Shown here piece by piece: positions 34,388 through 45,118 of a stretch of DNA of 64,000 nt (its first letter is position 1; each line of letters starts with the position of its first letter). The notes under the pieces are model-generated. The model saw nothing but the letters and a program-made list of their open reading frames with translations. It made no database searches and was not told where the DNA came from. A program made the position numbers and the translations under genes. Origin of the DNA: Lineolata rhizophorae (taxonomy: Eukaryota; Ascomycota; Dothideomycetes; Lineolatales; Lineolataceae); contig MU001692.1 in assembly GCA_010093515.1 (NCBI GenBank), positions 398,999 through 462,998 on the forward strand. Reading direction: 5' to 3'.

Positions 34388-37300
34388 CTAACTTCCGTTG
34401 ATTTCGTGCACCACATCATAGCACCTTCCACAAAGCTCCTCCTTCTGTGCCGCCATATACCTCCAACATCTGGGGCACTTTTCGTTCTTTGGCGGGCCTA
34501 AAAGAAGCCGCACACCATTCCCAAGCAAACTGATCGTCTTCTCTGCCCATACAGTGACATCACCAAGCGTAGAATCTCTTTCGCCTAGTATTTCCACATT
34601 TGACACGACCAGCAGCCCCATTAACTCACTTTGCACATCTTTGCCGAAAATATGCCGCGAAAACCCATCATTCCTCACCAAGTTTTGCGGCACGAACAGC
34701 CAGAGTTCAGACTCCAAACTGCTTCCCATTGATCCCTCCGCGCGCGCTTTTTCCTGCAAGCCTTTGACCTCGCTATGCAGCGCAAGCAGCGTATCGATTT
34801 TGCAGTCCATCTCTTTTCTCTCTCGCTCGTCCGCGCCTGTCTTAAAAGGTGACCACACACGACGCGCGGGGTGTTCCATTGCCTCCTTCACCTGTGTAGG
34901 CATGAAATCCCACACTTCTTCCACAAGCAGCGGCGTAACGGGTGCTAGCATTGATAGTAGTTCGGACAGGACATGATAAAGAACGACTTGGGCGGAGCGG
35001 CGGTCGGCCGCAGCGCCGGCGTAGAGCCGATCCTTGAGCGTTTCAAAGTAAACTGCTGACAGCGAGTGCGAGATGAATTTGTTTAAATGTGCGACTGCCT
35101 TGAAAGTCTCGTGGGCACAGTAGGCAGTGTGAACAGCGGTAGAGGTCTGAGCGAGCTGATGTAAAGCAATGCGATCGGCAAGAGTGAGGGCGTGTTCGCG
35201 CGAAATGTAGGGGCGCTGATCGGAGGACGTGAACTTGAAATCAGACAATACGCCCAAGAGCCATTTGAATGTCACACGGTATTTCTGCAGGCTTGAGTTG
35301 ATAGATTGCAGAATTGGCTGTCCAATGACAACATCTTTGGTGTAATCGCTGTTTGCGACCCACAGACGAAGCGCGTCGGATCCCATTGAGTCGTACGTGG
35401 GCTTCTCGTCGACATTTTGAGCTTTGCATTTCAGCTTCTTCCGTTTGAGAGGTGGAAGAAGGCTTCCGGAAGTGATTTGCTCTGGCGAAATGACATTGCC
35501 TAGAGACTTGCTCATCTTGCGGCCGTCTTGATCCAGCGTAAATCCATGGGTAATCAATGTCCTGAAAGGAGCCATTGGTGGAACAGAATTCCCTTTTTTA
35601 ATAGATTGGTGTGCGATGTGAGTAAGAAGGGACGATTGGAACCATCCACGGTGTTGATCAGTGCCTTCGAGATAGACATCTGCCAGTGGCTGATCCGCGG
35701 ACCGTTTGGGTAAAAGCGTCCAGCTCGTTCCACTATCGAACCATACATCCATAGTGTCCCTACCACGGATAAAGTTGCCACTTAGATTGGGCGGAATCCA
35801 GGCCGGGTCATTTTTTGGATTAGTCCACCACGCATCAATTCCTCTCTCCTGGAAAACCTTGATAATGTGATCAATAGTTTCGCCAGTCATGATTGCCTCA
35901 ACAACCTTGCCAGAGTCATCCACGCGGTACAAAGCTGGGATTGGGACGCCCCAAGCTCGTTGACGAGAGACACACCACTGACTCCGGCCCAATACAAAAT
36001 TCTCTAGGCGTGTCTTGCCACTATCTGGGACGAACTGCACGGATTGTAGTGCTTCAAGTGACATATTCTGAATGCTACCAACATCCGCAAACCATTGCTC
36101 TGTTGCACGGATAATGACAGGTTTCTTGGTCCTCCAATCAATAGGATACTTGTGCTTGAACTGGTGGCTTGCCAGTACGAGGCTGGTATCAGCATCGTCA
36201 AACTTCGCCGAATTTTCGAGGAAATCGAGTATAGCTTTGGTTCCTTCACCTTGGACCGGGAAGCCTTCGATCCGTTTCGATAGCTTCGAAGGTAATCCTT
36301 GACTAGTAAAGCGGCCATGGTCGTCGACTGGAGCAATTGCCGCGATTCCAAGATCTTTACACACATTATAGTCATCCATCCCATGACCCGGTGCAAGATG
36401 AACCAAGCCAGTCCCCGAAGATTCGGAAACAAAATCTGCATGAAGGATAGGCATACCACTCAACTGACGGAGTGGGTTGAGATACGACAATCCATTGGTG
36501 AGGTCCGAACCGCAAAGAGTCTCGCCCACTACTTCCAACGGGTTCGACGGGAAAAAGGATTGAAGATGCTCCAAGCGCGATTCGGCCACGATGAGCCTTC
36601 CATTGGAAGGTGATTGAGGATCCTTTATAACGGCATACTTGAGAGCACGATTGACCGCAATAGCCTGGTTTGCGGGAAGTGTCCAAGGAGTTGTAGTCCA
36701 TATCAGAAGACTGACCTTGTGATCAGATATATCAAAGGTCCTTTTAAGGGCTTCTGAGTATTCAAGCAAGGGAAACTTGATAAACACAGCCGGCGAGATA
36801 TGGTTTTCATCGTATTCGAGCTCTGCCTCAGCAAGTGCGGTGCCGGATGAGGGAGACCAGTACACAGGCTTGTTTTGACGATATATTAGTCCTGGAAATA
36901 TTCAGTATGCTGTCCGAAGCCATCTATTACGGAACAAATATGCCAAAAGCCCACCTCTCTCGACCATTTCCTTAAAGATGGCTAGCTGCCGCATCTCAAA
37001 GTCTTTGTCCAACGTCTTGTAAGCATTGTTCCAGTCACCCATGACAGCCCATTCGCGAAATCCTTTCATTTGCTCTTTGATTGCCCTCATAGCAAGCTTC
37101 CTGGCCTTATTTCGGACAACCACAGCTGCTTCCGTAGTCTCGTTCGATGTTGGTCCATTTTGGCCGATGTTGCTTCCAGTTTCCGTGCTGTTTTCTTGGA
37201 GCGCTTTGAGCTCAATGGGAAGCCCATGGCAATCCCACCCCGGCACGTAATGTACCCTCTTTCCGCGACTCAGCTGGAATCGGCAAACGATATCCTTTAG

Positions 37301-37576
37301 AATCTTGTTCAAGGCATGCCCGACATGCAGACTTCCATTCGCATACGGCGGTCCATCGTGGAGGACAAAGTCTCCGTCCACGTTCCGTCCATCCTTCCCT
37401 GACTGTGTGCTCAAGAGCTCAGGTGCCGGCCGATGTGCGCGTTGCCATTGGTATAGCTCATCGGTGCATCGCTTTACGTACTTGTCGGCGTTGGACGGTC
37501 GGGCTGGGAAAGATGATTTTGGGAGGCGCAACGTCGAGGCATATGAGGCAAACAGTGCACGGGTGGGGCGCACCAT
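34388..37576 (-). CDS. ISM1: Isoleucyl-tRNA synthetase, mitochondrial type
   Basis: Class Ia synthetase that charges tRNA-Ile for organelle translation. Exons 36955-37576 and 34388-36891, joined over a 63-nt intron (acceptor TTCCAG), give 1041 aa. The N-terminus (MVRPTRALFASYASTLRLPK) is basic and lacks acidic residues, as expected of a mitochondrial presequence. The HIGH motif is HVGH at 84-87, and KMSKS is at 666-670. The editing (CP1) domain carries ESSGTGLVHLAPGHGMDDY. Tryptophan-rich WTTTPWTLPAN and RGWFQSSLL are standard IleRS blocks. The C-terminus has a bacterial-type Cys4 zinc finger (CPRCWRYM and LCGRC), which supports the bacterial/mitochondrial rather than the cytosolic lineage. 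The ATG at 37576 fits the presequence. Confidence 0.95.
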
Positions 37577-38500
37577 CGCCCTTTCAACGCATTACAACTC
37601 GGAAGGGGGCGGAGTGTGAGTTGGGGTGGTGCGTTGATGGACTTCGCGTGTGAAACTTTCTCCTGGCCCAGCCGATGGGATGACGCGCGACTGGGATTCG
37701 CGAAGCTGGCCGTATTACATAAGGTTATGCATGAGTCAAGCCGAAAACATTCCACGAGTCACTTAAAGACAATACCTGTACGGAGTATGGAATATGTATT
37801 TCTATAAAAATATTTCCAAAAAGAAAAGCAATCCACTCAAAAATCTCTGCATAATTTTAGGAATTACATAGTTAATGCCAATAAAAGCATTTACAGAAGC
37901 TGGCTAGAATGAACTGCCAAGAAGAACCCCCACGGCTCTCAAAGATAGGCCTTTAACGCCTTAACAATGTGCCCTGTGAGCACGGTAGCACAAGCTTAGA
38001 GTTATTTATCGTATCTAGATTTAAATCAGAAGTCAGTTCGTGCATATAATGCATAGCTTCAGAGCAATTTTGTTTATAGAAATTTGTAGTAGCTTCGTAT
38101 GGCATTGTGAGATGAGGTTTAAACCTCGGGTCATTGTACTACTAAGCGTTTCGACCTGACAAACTTTTGGACGAGATATCCTACGCATTTTAGCGCAAAC
38201 CAGATATTGGTTGAAATGATTTTATTACTTTCCCCATCGGGGCCTAAAGAATACGGATAGACTCTTAGAAACACCTGGTATACAGAAATGACCTTGCAAT
38301 AACAAGCCTGCATAAGGCCAACGCGCAAGAACAGCAATCGCAACCGCCCTATAACCAACGTGCTAGACGCCGAATCTGTCAGCCCCGCTCCAACCCAGCA
38401 AACCAACACCAAGTCCTTGACCCAGCCTCACTAGTGATATCTGCACAAATCTCGTTTACGTGTGTACTACATCACTTGTAAGAGCCTGTCTTAGGCGTGA
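37577..38500. other. Intergenic region between IleRS and kinesin-5
   Basis: About 0.9 kb. The IleRS-proximal end holds its presumed promoter, and the far end the kinesin-5 3' region. A TACGGAGTA word is at 37779-37787. The middle (37790-38120) is AT-rich. No gene is seen. Confidence 0.5.
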
Positions 38501-41500
38501 CTACGAGCTATTATGGCTCCGTAGCCGTCTGGTGGTCGGACCCACGCTAGCGCTGAAGTTGGGCATGTTCTCCCTCCCCTCAGCCACCAAAGTATGAGCA
38601 GCGCCGTACGTCTTCCGCGCGCCCTTTTTTTTTGTCGGTAGCTTGCTCTCCACGGCCGCATCGTCCGCGGCCGCACCCTTGTCCAGTGGCACCGTCGTCG
38701 TTTTCGTCGCCGAGCTGTTCGTGTTCTGGCGCTTCGACGGAGGCGGCGCGTCAGTCGACGGCAAGACGCAATCGGGTGCGGTGCCGCTTTCGGGCGCCAC
38801 TACCGTAGACCAGGCCAGAGTGTTGACGTCGAGCTCGCGGAGGCCTGACGATGGCGGCTGAGGAGGAGGCGGGGGAGGCAAGAGCGAGGGCGTCGGCTGG
38901 GCGCTGCTGTTGCTGCTGCCATTGGCGTTATTATTACCACTGCTAGCCGGGCACATGGGGAAGCTATCCTCGCCCTCCCTCATCACATCCGCGAAGACGA
39001 GACCCTTAGTCGGACTTCGCGCCGACGACGAGGTCATCGGCCGCGCGCCTTCTTCCGGGAACGAGTGGCCCCGCAGCCGCGCGAGCAGCGAGTCGTGGCC
39101 CTCAGTGCGCGGCAGCGTCGTCGGGAATGCGTACTGCACGCGCTGAGGCGTCTCGCCCGTTGGGCTATACTCCTCGAGACTGTCCCCTTCAAAGGAGCGG
39201 CCGAGCTGCGCGAGCGGCCCGCGGATGTCGGCGTCAGGTGCCAGAGCGGCCAGCAACGCGCTGCTGAGATCCGTGGTTCGCGCGCCCATGTCTGTCGCCA
39301 GCGTGTCGACACGTTCCAGAGATGTGGCGAGGTGGTCCGCAATGCTGGTGTAGGAGGACTGCACTGAAGTGCCCAGGGTGCGCAGAGAGGTGGTGTGAGC
39401 ATTGTGGTGGGAGTCGTTTTGTATGCGAAGGCGCGCAGCGATGTCGGAGAGGGAGTGCAATTGGGTGTCCATGTGGGCCATTTGGGCAGATACGGCACGA
39501 GTGGTGCTGTCGTGGACTGAAGAGGTGGTGCTACGGAGAGACTCTGTATGCTCGTTCGACGCCTATGATGCACGTTAGTTATTTTTAGCGACAGGTATGT
39601 TCAAGTATTAGAACCACTTACGGCAAAATCTCCCTTGATCTTGCTTTTGATATTGTCGCGAGACTTCATGACTGTGCTCATCATCTCGCCGTTCTTCCCC
39701 ATCCATGAATCCATTCCTTCATTGTAAGCGGCGTTGGCCTTGATGTGTGTATCCTCGGCCGATTCAAACTCGTTGCTCACTGTCTTAAGACTCTCAGACA
39801 TGCGCTTCTCCTGCGAATCAGCAGTTGATTTGACCAGCGCAGAAATCTGAGCAAGCAAGGTTTCCCGCTCTTCGGCAGACTTCCGCTTTTGCTCTTCCAC
39901 AACTTCGTCGATTCGCCGCCGCGACGATTGATTCGACTCGAGAAGTTGAGAGTTGGCGGCCACCATCTGCTTCCGTAGCTCGTCTGCGCCGCGCTGCTGG
40001 TCGTTGATTTGCTTAATCAGATCATCGAACGTGGCCTTGAAATCCCGCCCGAGAGATGCGTATGAGTGATGGAGCTGCCCTTGGAACTTGTCGATTTCCG
40101 CAATGACCCCAGCGGATATCCTCTGTGCAGCCGCAGAAAGATCGTTTAGACCGGCTCCAAGCTTCTCTTTAACATCCTCTCTAAGGGTGTTAATCTCCTC
40201 GAGGACTTCGTTCATATCATTTTTGGCCTTCGCAGTCTGGTCATTGACTTCCTTTTCAGACTCTTCGAAGGATTGAAGCTTATCCTGAAGGAATATCTGG
40301 GATGCCTCAAGCTTCTGGATCTCATCCTTGACAAAAGCATCCATCCTCGTAGAAAGTCCTCCAATGAGACTATCTTGCTGGTCTCGGAGTTGGGCTATCC
40401 GGTCATCCACTAGTCGAGTTGTATCGATAACACGAGACTGCGATGAAGTCCAATGAGACCGGACCTTTGAATGCAGGTCCGACCGACGGCGCAGCTTAGA
40501 ATGTAGGCCACTGAGGTCAGAAGTGGTTTGGCCGAGCGTAGAAATGAGATCCACACCAATGTTCGCAAGATTCTCTTCCGTCTTCTCGTGAGCCTTTCGC
40601 ATGGCGGTCTCTTCCTTCAAGTTCTGCCTTGTTTGCTCCAGCACGGCTTCGGTCTTCTCAAGGATGCCCTTCGTATCATCAAGGAGAACCTTAGTCGCCT
40701 CATTGTCCTTCTTTAAGCTGCTGAAGTTTGTGGTAAGAGAAAAGAGCTCTTGGACCTTGTTGCGCAGATTGATCTCCATCGTCTCAATCTTGTCTCGCTG
40801 TTCGTCGCACAATATTCTTCTTGATTCGCTTTCCGTGGTCAGTTCCTCATAGCTTTCTTGCGTCAAGTAGACACCATTGCGCTGCCTTGTGGCAATCAAC
40901 TCGCTCTTGAGCTTCTCGATCTCCGCGGTAAATTCTTTGAGGAGGGTCTTCTTCGAAACCATCTGGTTGACTTGCGGTTTATTGCGGATATTCTTGGCCC
41001 GGAACGCGTAATCGAGAGTGGAGATGGTCTCCTCGAGATTGCTCTTCGCGGGCGACAGGGTCGCAATAATACACGTCTTCGTGCGGCCTCCGAGCGAGTC
41101 TTGCAGAAGCCGAGTTAACTTCGACTCCCGATAGGGGATGTGAGAGCTTCTATCCACTAATGCGTTGATAACACGACCAAGCGTCAAGAGGCTTTTGTTG
41201 ATCAGGCCTGCCTCGGCCGCACGCTTGTTCTCGGCTCCGCTTCGCTGAATATTTTCGCTGCCGGCCAAGTCGACTAGGTTGAGCTTCCCCGCGCTCACGA
41301 AGTCCTCGCCAGTCTCGGAAGGGCGTTTCATGTAAACAGTGACGGTAAAAACAGTATGGCTTCGGGAGCTGAGATCGTTGCACTTGGTCGCTGCAACCTG
41401 ACGTTTGTGACTTCCTTCACGGAGCAGTTGGATGCCTCTGGATGCGGTTTTGATGTGCGATTCTTCCATCCCCTGCACCAAAGTCGAGCCGTGGCCTTTC

Positions 41501-42286
41501 CGATTGTTGTCCTCGAAGATTTTGAGTTTCACATTGTCGTCTGGGGAGAGGAGATCCCGGAGTTCTTCGTTGTAAAGCTCAATGAAGGAGCACTTCACCG
41601 AGCTCTCAAAGTCGTCACCATCAAGCTTGGAAAAGAGGGAATGTAGGACACGGGGAATAATGCCGGCAGAGTCCGAGGTTGGGGGGGTGTCCGTGATGTC
41701 ACCAGACATGGTATAGGTCTTGCCAGTACCAGTCTGCCCGTACGCAAAAATAGTGCAATTAAAGCCCGAAAGGACCTTGAAAAGAGTAAGCGTCGAATAA
41801 ACGTGCGATACAAGTTCAAATGCAGTGACGAACCTCATCCAGAATGGGCGTCACAACTTCGTCGAAAATCATGGTCTGATCGGCAGCAGGCGAAAAGACC
41901 TTGTCGAAATGATACGTTTTGTTGCTCAACGCACTCGGACCCATTGCGAGATCCACAGTCCGCCCCTTGATGCCGTCTGTCGAAACCACGACGCCGCTGT
42001 TCTCTCGCACCTCGCGGTCGCTGCGGCCGCGACAGCGCACGACAACGTTGATGTTGGTCTCCTCGCTGGCATCGTGCTCAAAGTCGCGCTCCTTGCGCTT
42101 CAAACCAGCGCCGCTCTGTGACGCCGGCGATCGCATGCGCGAGGCTGCCGACACGACGGACTCAGCGGGGGAACTGCGGCCATTGTAGAAGCCGGGCGTC
42201 TGTGAACGGGAAGCGGGTCGAACGGATGGTGGGCGCATAGCGCCGACTCGTTTGGCCGGGTACCCCGACCGCGGCAAGCCGCTCAT
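38501..42286 (-). CDS. Kinesin-5 (BimC/Eg5/Cut7 family) mitotic motor
   Basis: Plus-end-directed tetrameric motor that slides antiparallel microtubules for spindle assembly. Exons 41834-42286, 39622-41775 and 38501-39562 (introns 58 and 59 nt) give 1222 aa, the usual BimC size. The motor domain starts NINVVVRCRGRSDREVRENS. The P-loop GQTGTGKT is at about 164-171, followed by SSRSHTVFTVTV (switch I) and NLVDLAGSENIQRSGAENK (switch II). A long coiled-coil stalk follows. The tail has a BimC-box-like GETPQRVQYAFP with a CDK-type Thr near residue 1007. The ATG at 42286 (MSGLPRSGYPAKR) is preferred; the frame extends further upstream with no similarity. It is divergent from the next gene. Confidence 0.95.
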
Positions 42287-43127
42287 AATACCGAGGAGGA
42301 GGGGAACGGAAGGGATGAGGATGCGGTGGATATGTGCTGCTGCTCGCCGGCGGTGTTGTCTCTTTCCGGAGGAGTGCGGGCGCGCGGCGAACGAGGGCTG
42401 GGTTTTGGTGGCTGCAGATGCGGCTGGAATTTGTTTGTTGTGGTCTTGCCGGTTTGGGGCTGGAGCTAGGCCCGCCAAGAGGTTCGGTTGCAGCGTCCCG
42501 GGCGCACGTGCCCAGAAGCCACGGTCGTATGTACAACGAATGTGTGCACTTGGCTTTGCATTTTCACTTTTCAGTTAAAAACGGATGAGACCCAATTCAA
42601 ACTTTTCTTGGTGGGCAATCAAATAGCTAAGGCTCCGGCGGCTCGGCTCAATTGGACGGCTTCATGTGTTATTTTCGATCTTAGTACTTTTCTCTCGCCC
42701 TCCGGTCCAGCTTGAGAACTCTGCAAATCAAAAGCAGACCAGCCGAAGTGATGCACTTGTAGAGTTCCGCTATATATTTCTTAGGATAAGTAATCGGCGG
42801 TTGCACGTGGCCCGGCGAGGGGCAAACCCATTGCCGACTGTTTCTCCGGCCTCCACTTCACGATGATCCCCACATCGTGCTGCCGCATCCTAGACGTGCT
42901 GAAGCACCCAATTGACCCCACCATGGCGCACTTGCACGCAATTTTTGGCCGCCATGTTCGACCCTGCACCCCGTTTCCTTTGCCGTCTTGTCAATCATGT
43001 GTCAGCTGCCGCAAATCAAAATTCGAGATGCCTGAGAGCTACTTATACTTTAGTTTCCGTGCATCTTCGTAGTTTGTCGCCTCGCGCTCCACGAGCATAC
43101 ACCACTGTTTCAGCCCCAGCTGCGAAT
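42287..43127. promoter_or_regulatory. Shared divergent promoter region, kinesin-5 / iron-ADH
   Basis: The only DNA between the two divergent start codons (841 bp). It holds no convincing gene. The plus-strand frame is open upstream of the ADH start from 42912, so a longer N-terminus for that protein cannot be excluded. I could not identify specific factor sites. Confidence 0.45.
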
Positions 43128-44703
43128 ATGGCATCTCAGTCGGTGACCCCACCCTCACTCATGTCCTCCTTTGAGTACAACGGTAATCCTAGCCGTGTCA
43201 TCTTCGGCTCCGGCAGCATCCAAAAGCTGCCGGCGGAGCTCGCCCGGCAAAAGTTGAGCTCGCCCATTATCGTCAGCACTCCAGAGCAGACGTCGCATGC
43301 TGAGCTGGTGCGAGACATCCTAAGCAAGGCCAAGGATGGCCCGGTCGCGGCGGCAGGAATCTACAGCAAGGCGGCGATGCACACGCCCGCGCATGTGACC
43401 GAGGATGCTGTTGCTTTCTCTAAGAAGAGTGGCGCGGACAGCGTGGTCAGTATTGGAGGGGGAAGCACGACCGGACTGGGAAAGGCGATTAGCTTCCTAA
43501 GTGGGATTCCGCATGTCGTGATCCCCACGACCTACGCTGGAAGTGAGGTGACACCTGTACTTGGAGAGACGAAGGACGGGAAGAAGACGACAAAAAGCGA
43601 CCCTAAAATACTTCCTGGGACGGTGATATACGACGTTGACCTGACTATGTCGCTGCCGCCGGGACTGAGCGCGACTAGCGGTGTTAATGCCATTGCTCAC
43701 GCAGGTAAGAAGCGCCTTGCGCCTTTGGTTACGTCCTTTATGTATTGTATCCTCTTAAAAGGATAAAACTTTTACTAACCCCTTAATCACATGAAACCTC
43801 TTCTGAGGTCTGATTCCTATCAATGCATTTTTAATGGTCTTGTAACGCTCACTCCTCCTATTCTATTTCACTTTTCCTACTCCTATTTAAGTAAAGTTTT
43901 ACTATTTTTCCCTGTTATGATTTTGGAAGCTCCATTCAAGCTTTTAATTTCAATAGGGCTGTATAAACTCCTAAGGTATATTCTAAGAAAATAAGTCTTT
44001 AAAAGTGTTATACTGGTATCCCTTAAAGTTGTATTGCTATTCATGCTATTAGCATATATTTGTCCCTTGATATTACTACATGCGGACCTTTCAGCCTTAC
44101 TACCTTGTGAAATCTCCAAACGCCAAACTAACACACTCGTCGCAACCAGTTGAAACCCTCTACTCCCGCACCACCAGCCCTATCACCAACCTCTTCGCCA
44201 TCGAAGGCATTTCCGCCCTTGCCAACTCCCTTCCAATCATCACCTCGACCGACGCATCCGACGTGCCGGCCCGCACCGCCGCTCAGTACGGCGCCTGGCT
44301 CTGCGGCGTCTGCCTGGGCACCGTGGGCATGGCGCTGCACCACAAGCTGTGCCACGCGCTGGGCGGCTCCTTCAATATGCCGCACGCGGAGACGCACACG
44401 GTGGTGCTGCCACATGCGCTAGCGTACAACGTGGCCGCCATGCCGGACGACCTGAAGGCCAGGCTGGCGGGCGCGCTGCCGGGCAGCGACGGCGATCCCG
44501 TTAAGGGGCTGAACGTGCTGCTGACGAGGCTGGGCGTGAAGAGGGGGTTGAAGGAATTTGGGCTCAGGGAGGAGGATGTCGATAGGGCGGCCGAGATCGC
44601 GACGAGTAATCCGTATTGGAATCCTAGGCCGGTGGAGCGGGAGAAGATTAGGGAGTTAATTCGAAGGGCGTGGGCGGGGGAGGAGGCAAGGGCGGACCTG
44701 TAG
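43128..44703 (+). CDS. Iron-containing alcohol dehydrogenase, maleylacetate reductase-like
   Basis: Group III metal-dependent dehydrogenase fold. The closest match by pattern is maleylacetate reductase (maleylacetate to 3-oxoadipate with NAD(P)H, the end of aromatic ring-cleavage pathways). Exons 43128-43704 and 44150-44703 give 376 aa. The N-terminal nucleotide-binding half has RVIFGSGSIQKLPAELAR and VSIGGGSTTGLGKAI, then IPTTYAGSEVTPVLGETKDG. The metal-binding half has GVNAIAHA then VETLY across the splice, and GMALHHKLCHALGGSFNMPH with the expected His ligands. The start at MASQSVTPPSLMSSFEYNG fits the family length. An in-frame upstream ATG at 42912 would add a basic 72-residue leader, possibly mitochondrial. 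The single intron is unusually long. Confidence 0.9.
43705..44149 (+). other. Unusually long AT-rich intron in the iron-ADH gene
   Basis: Intron of 445 nt between GCTCACGCAG|GTAAGA and CAACCAG|TTGAAA, with CTAAC at the branch position near 44128. Most other introns in the window are 49-160 nt. From about 43750 to 44100 it is markedly AT-rich against GC-rich exons. It also contains an inner ACTAAC near 43774, so a smaller ancestral intron may have been widened by an insertion now worn down. Confidence 0.75.
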
Positions 44704-45118
44704 AGGAGGGAATCTCGAAGGTACGCTTGGATTGGGGCCCATGGTGGCTTGGATTGGGGCCACCGTTCGATGTTCCATTCGATAGAGACCATTGAACTCG
44801 ATGTGGTCATTTATTGAATTCTGACGGTGTCCATCTCATCCGCAACTTGTGTTGAGGCATTCCATCCTATGCGATGCCAATCTAGGCGTCCTGTGCTTTC
44901 AATCACGTCAACGAGAACTCCGCATAAACCAAGACTCCCTATCAGTCGTTTGACATATTCAGGTAGTGACTCTACCAGGGAAGTCAGCCAACTAGGGTCT
45001 CTAACTCCGGGCGGTCTAATCGCTAGCCCCATTCTCTCGAGCTCATCGATCTTGCCCCCACATAGCCCTAAGCCCGCAATTATTTGCTGGCAGAGTTTCA
45101 TGTTGTCAAATTTGTACG
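44704..45118 (-). other. Short intergenic region with a 96-codon ORF of repeated GLCG motif
   Basis: A minus-strand ORF at 44811-45101 encodes 96 aa with two similar halves: AGLGLCGGKIDELERMG and GSLGLCGVLVDVIESTG. I do not recognise a family. It lies directly downstream of the broken HET gene in the same direction, so it may be a small gene of its own or a leftover C-terminal piece. Confidence 0.4.

Noticed and set aside
42287-42478. N-terminal extension of kinesin-5 (64 codons)
   Set aside because: In frame, but with no resemblance to kinesin-5 N-termini. The ATG at 42286 gives the expected start.
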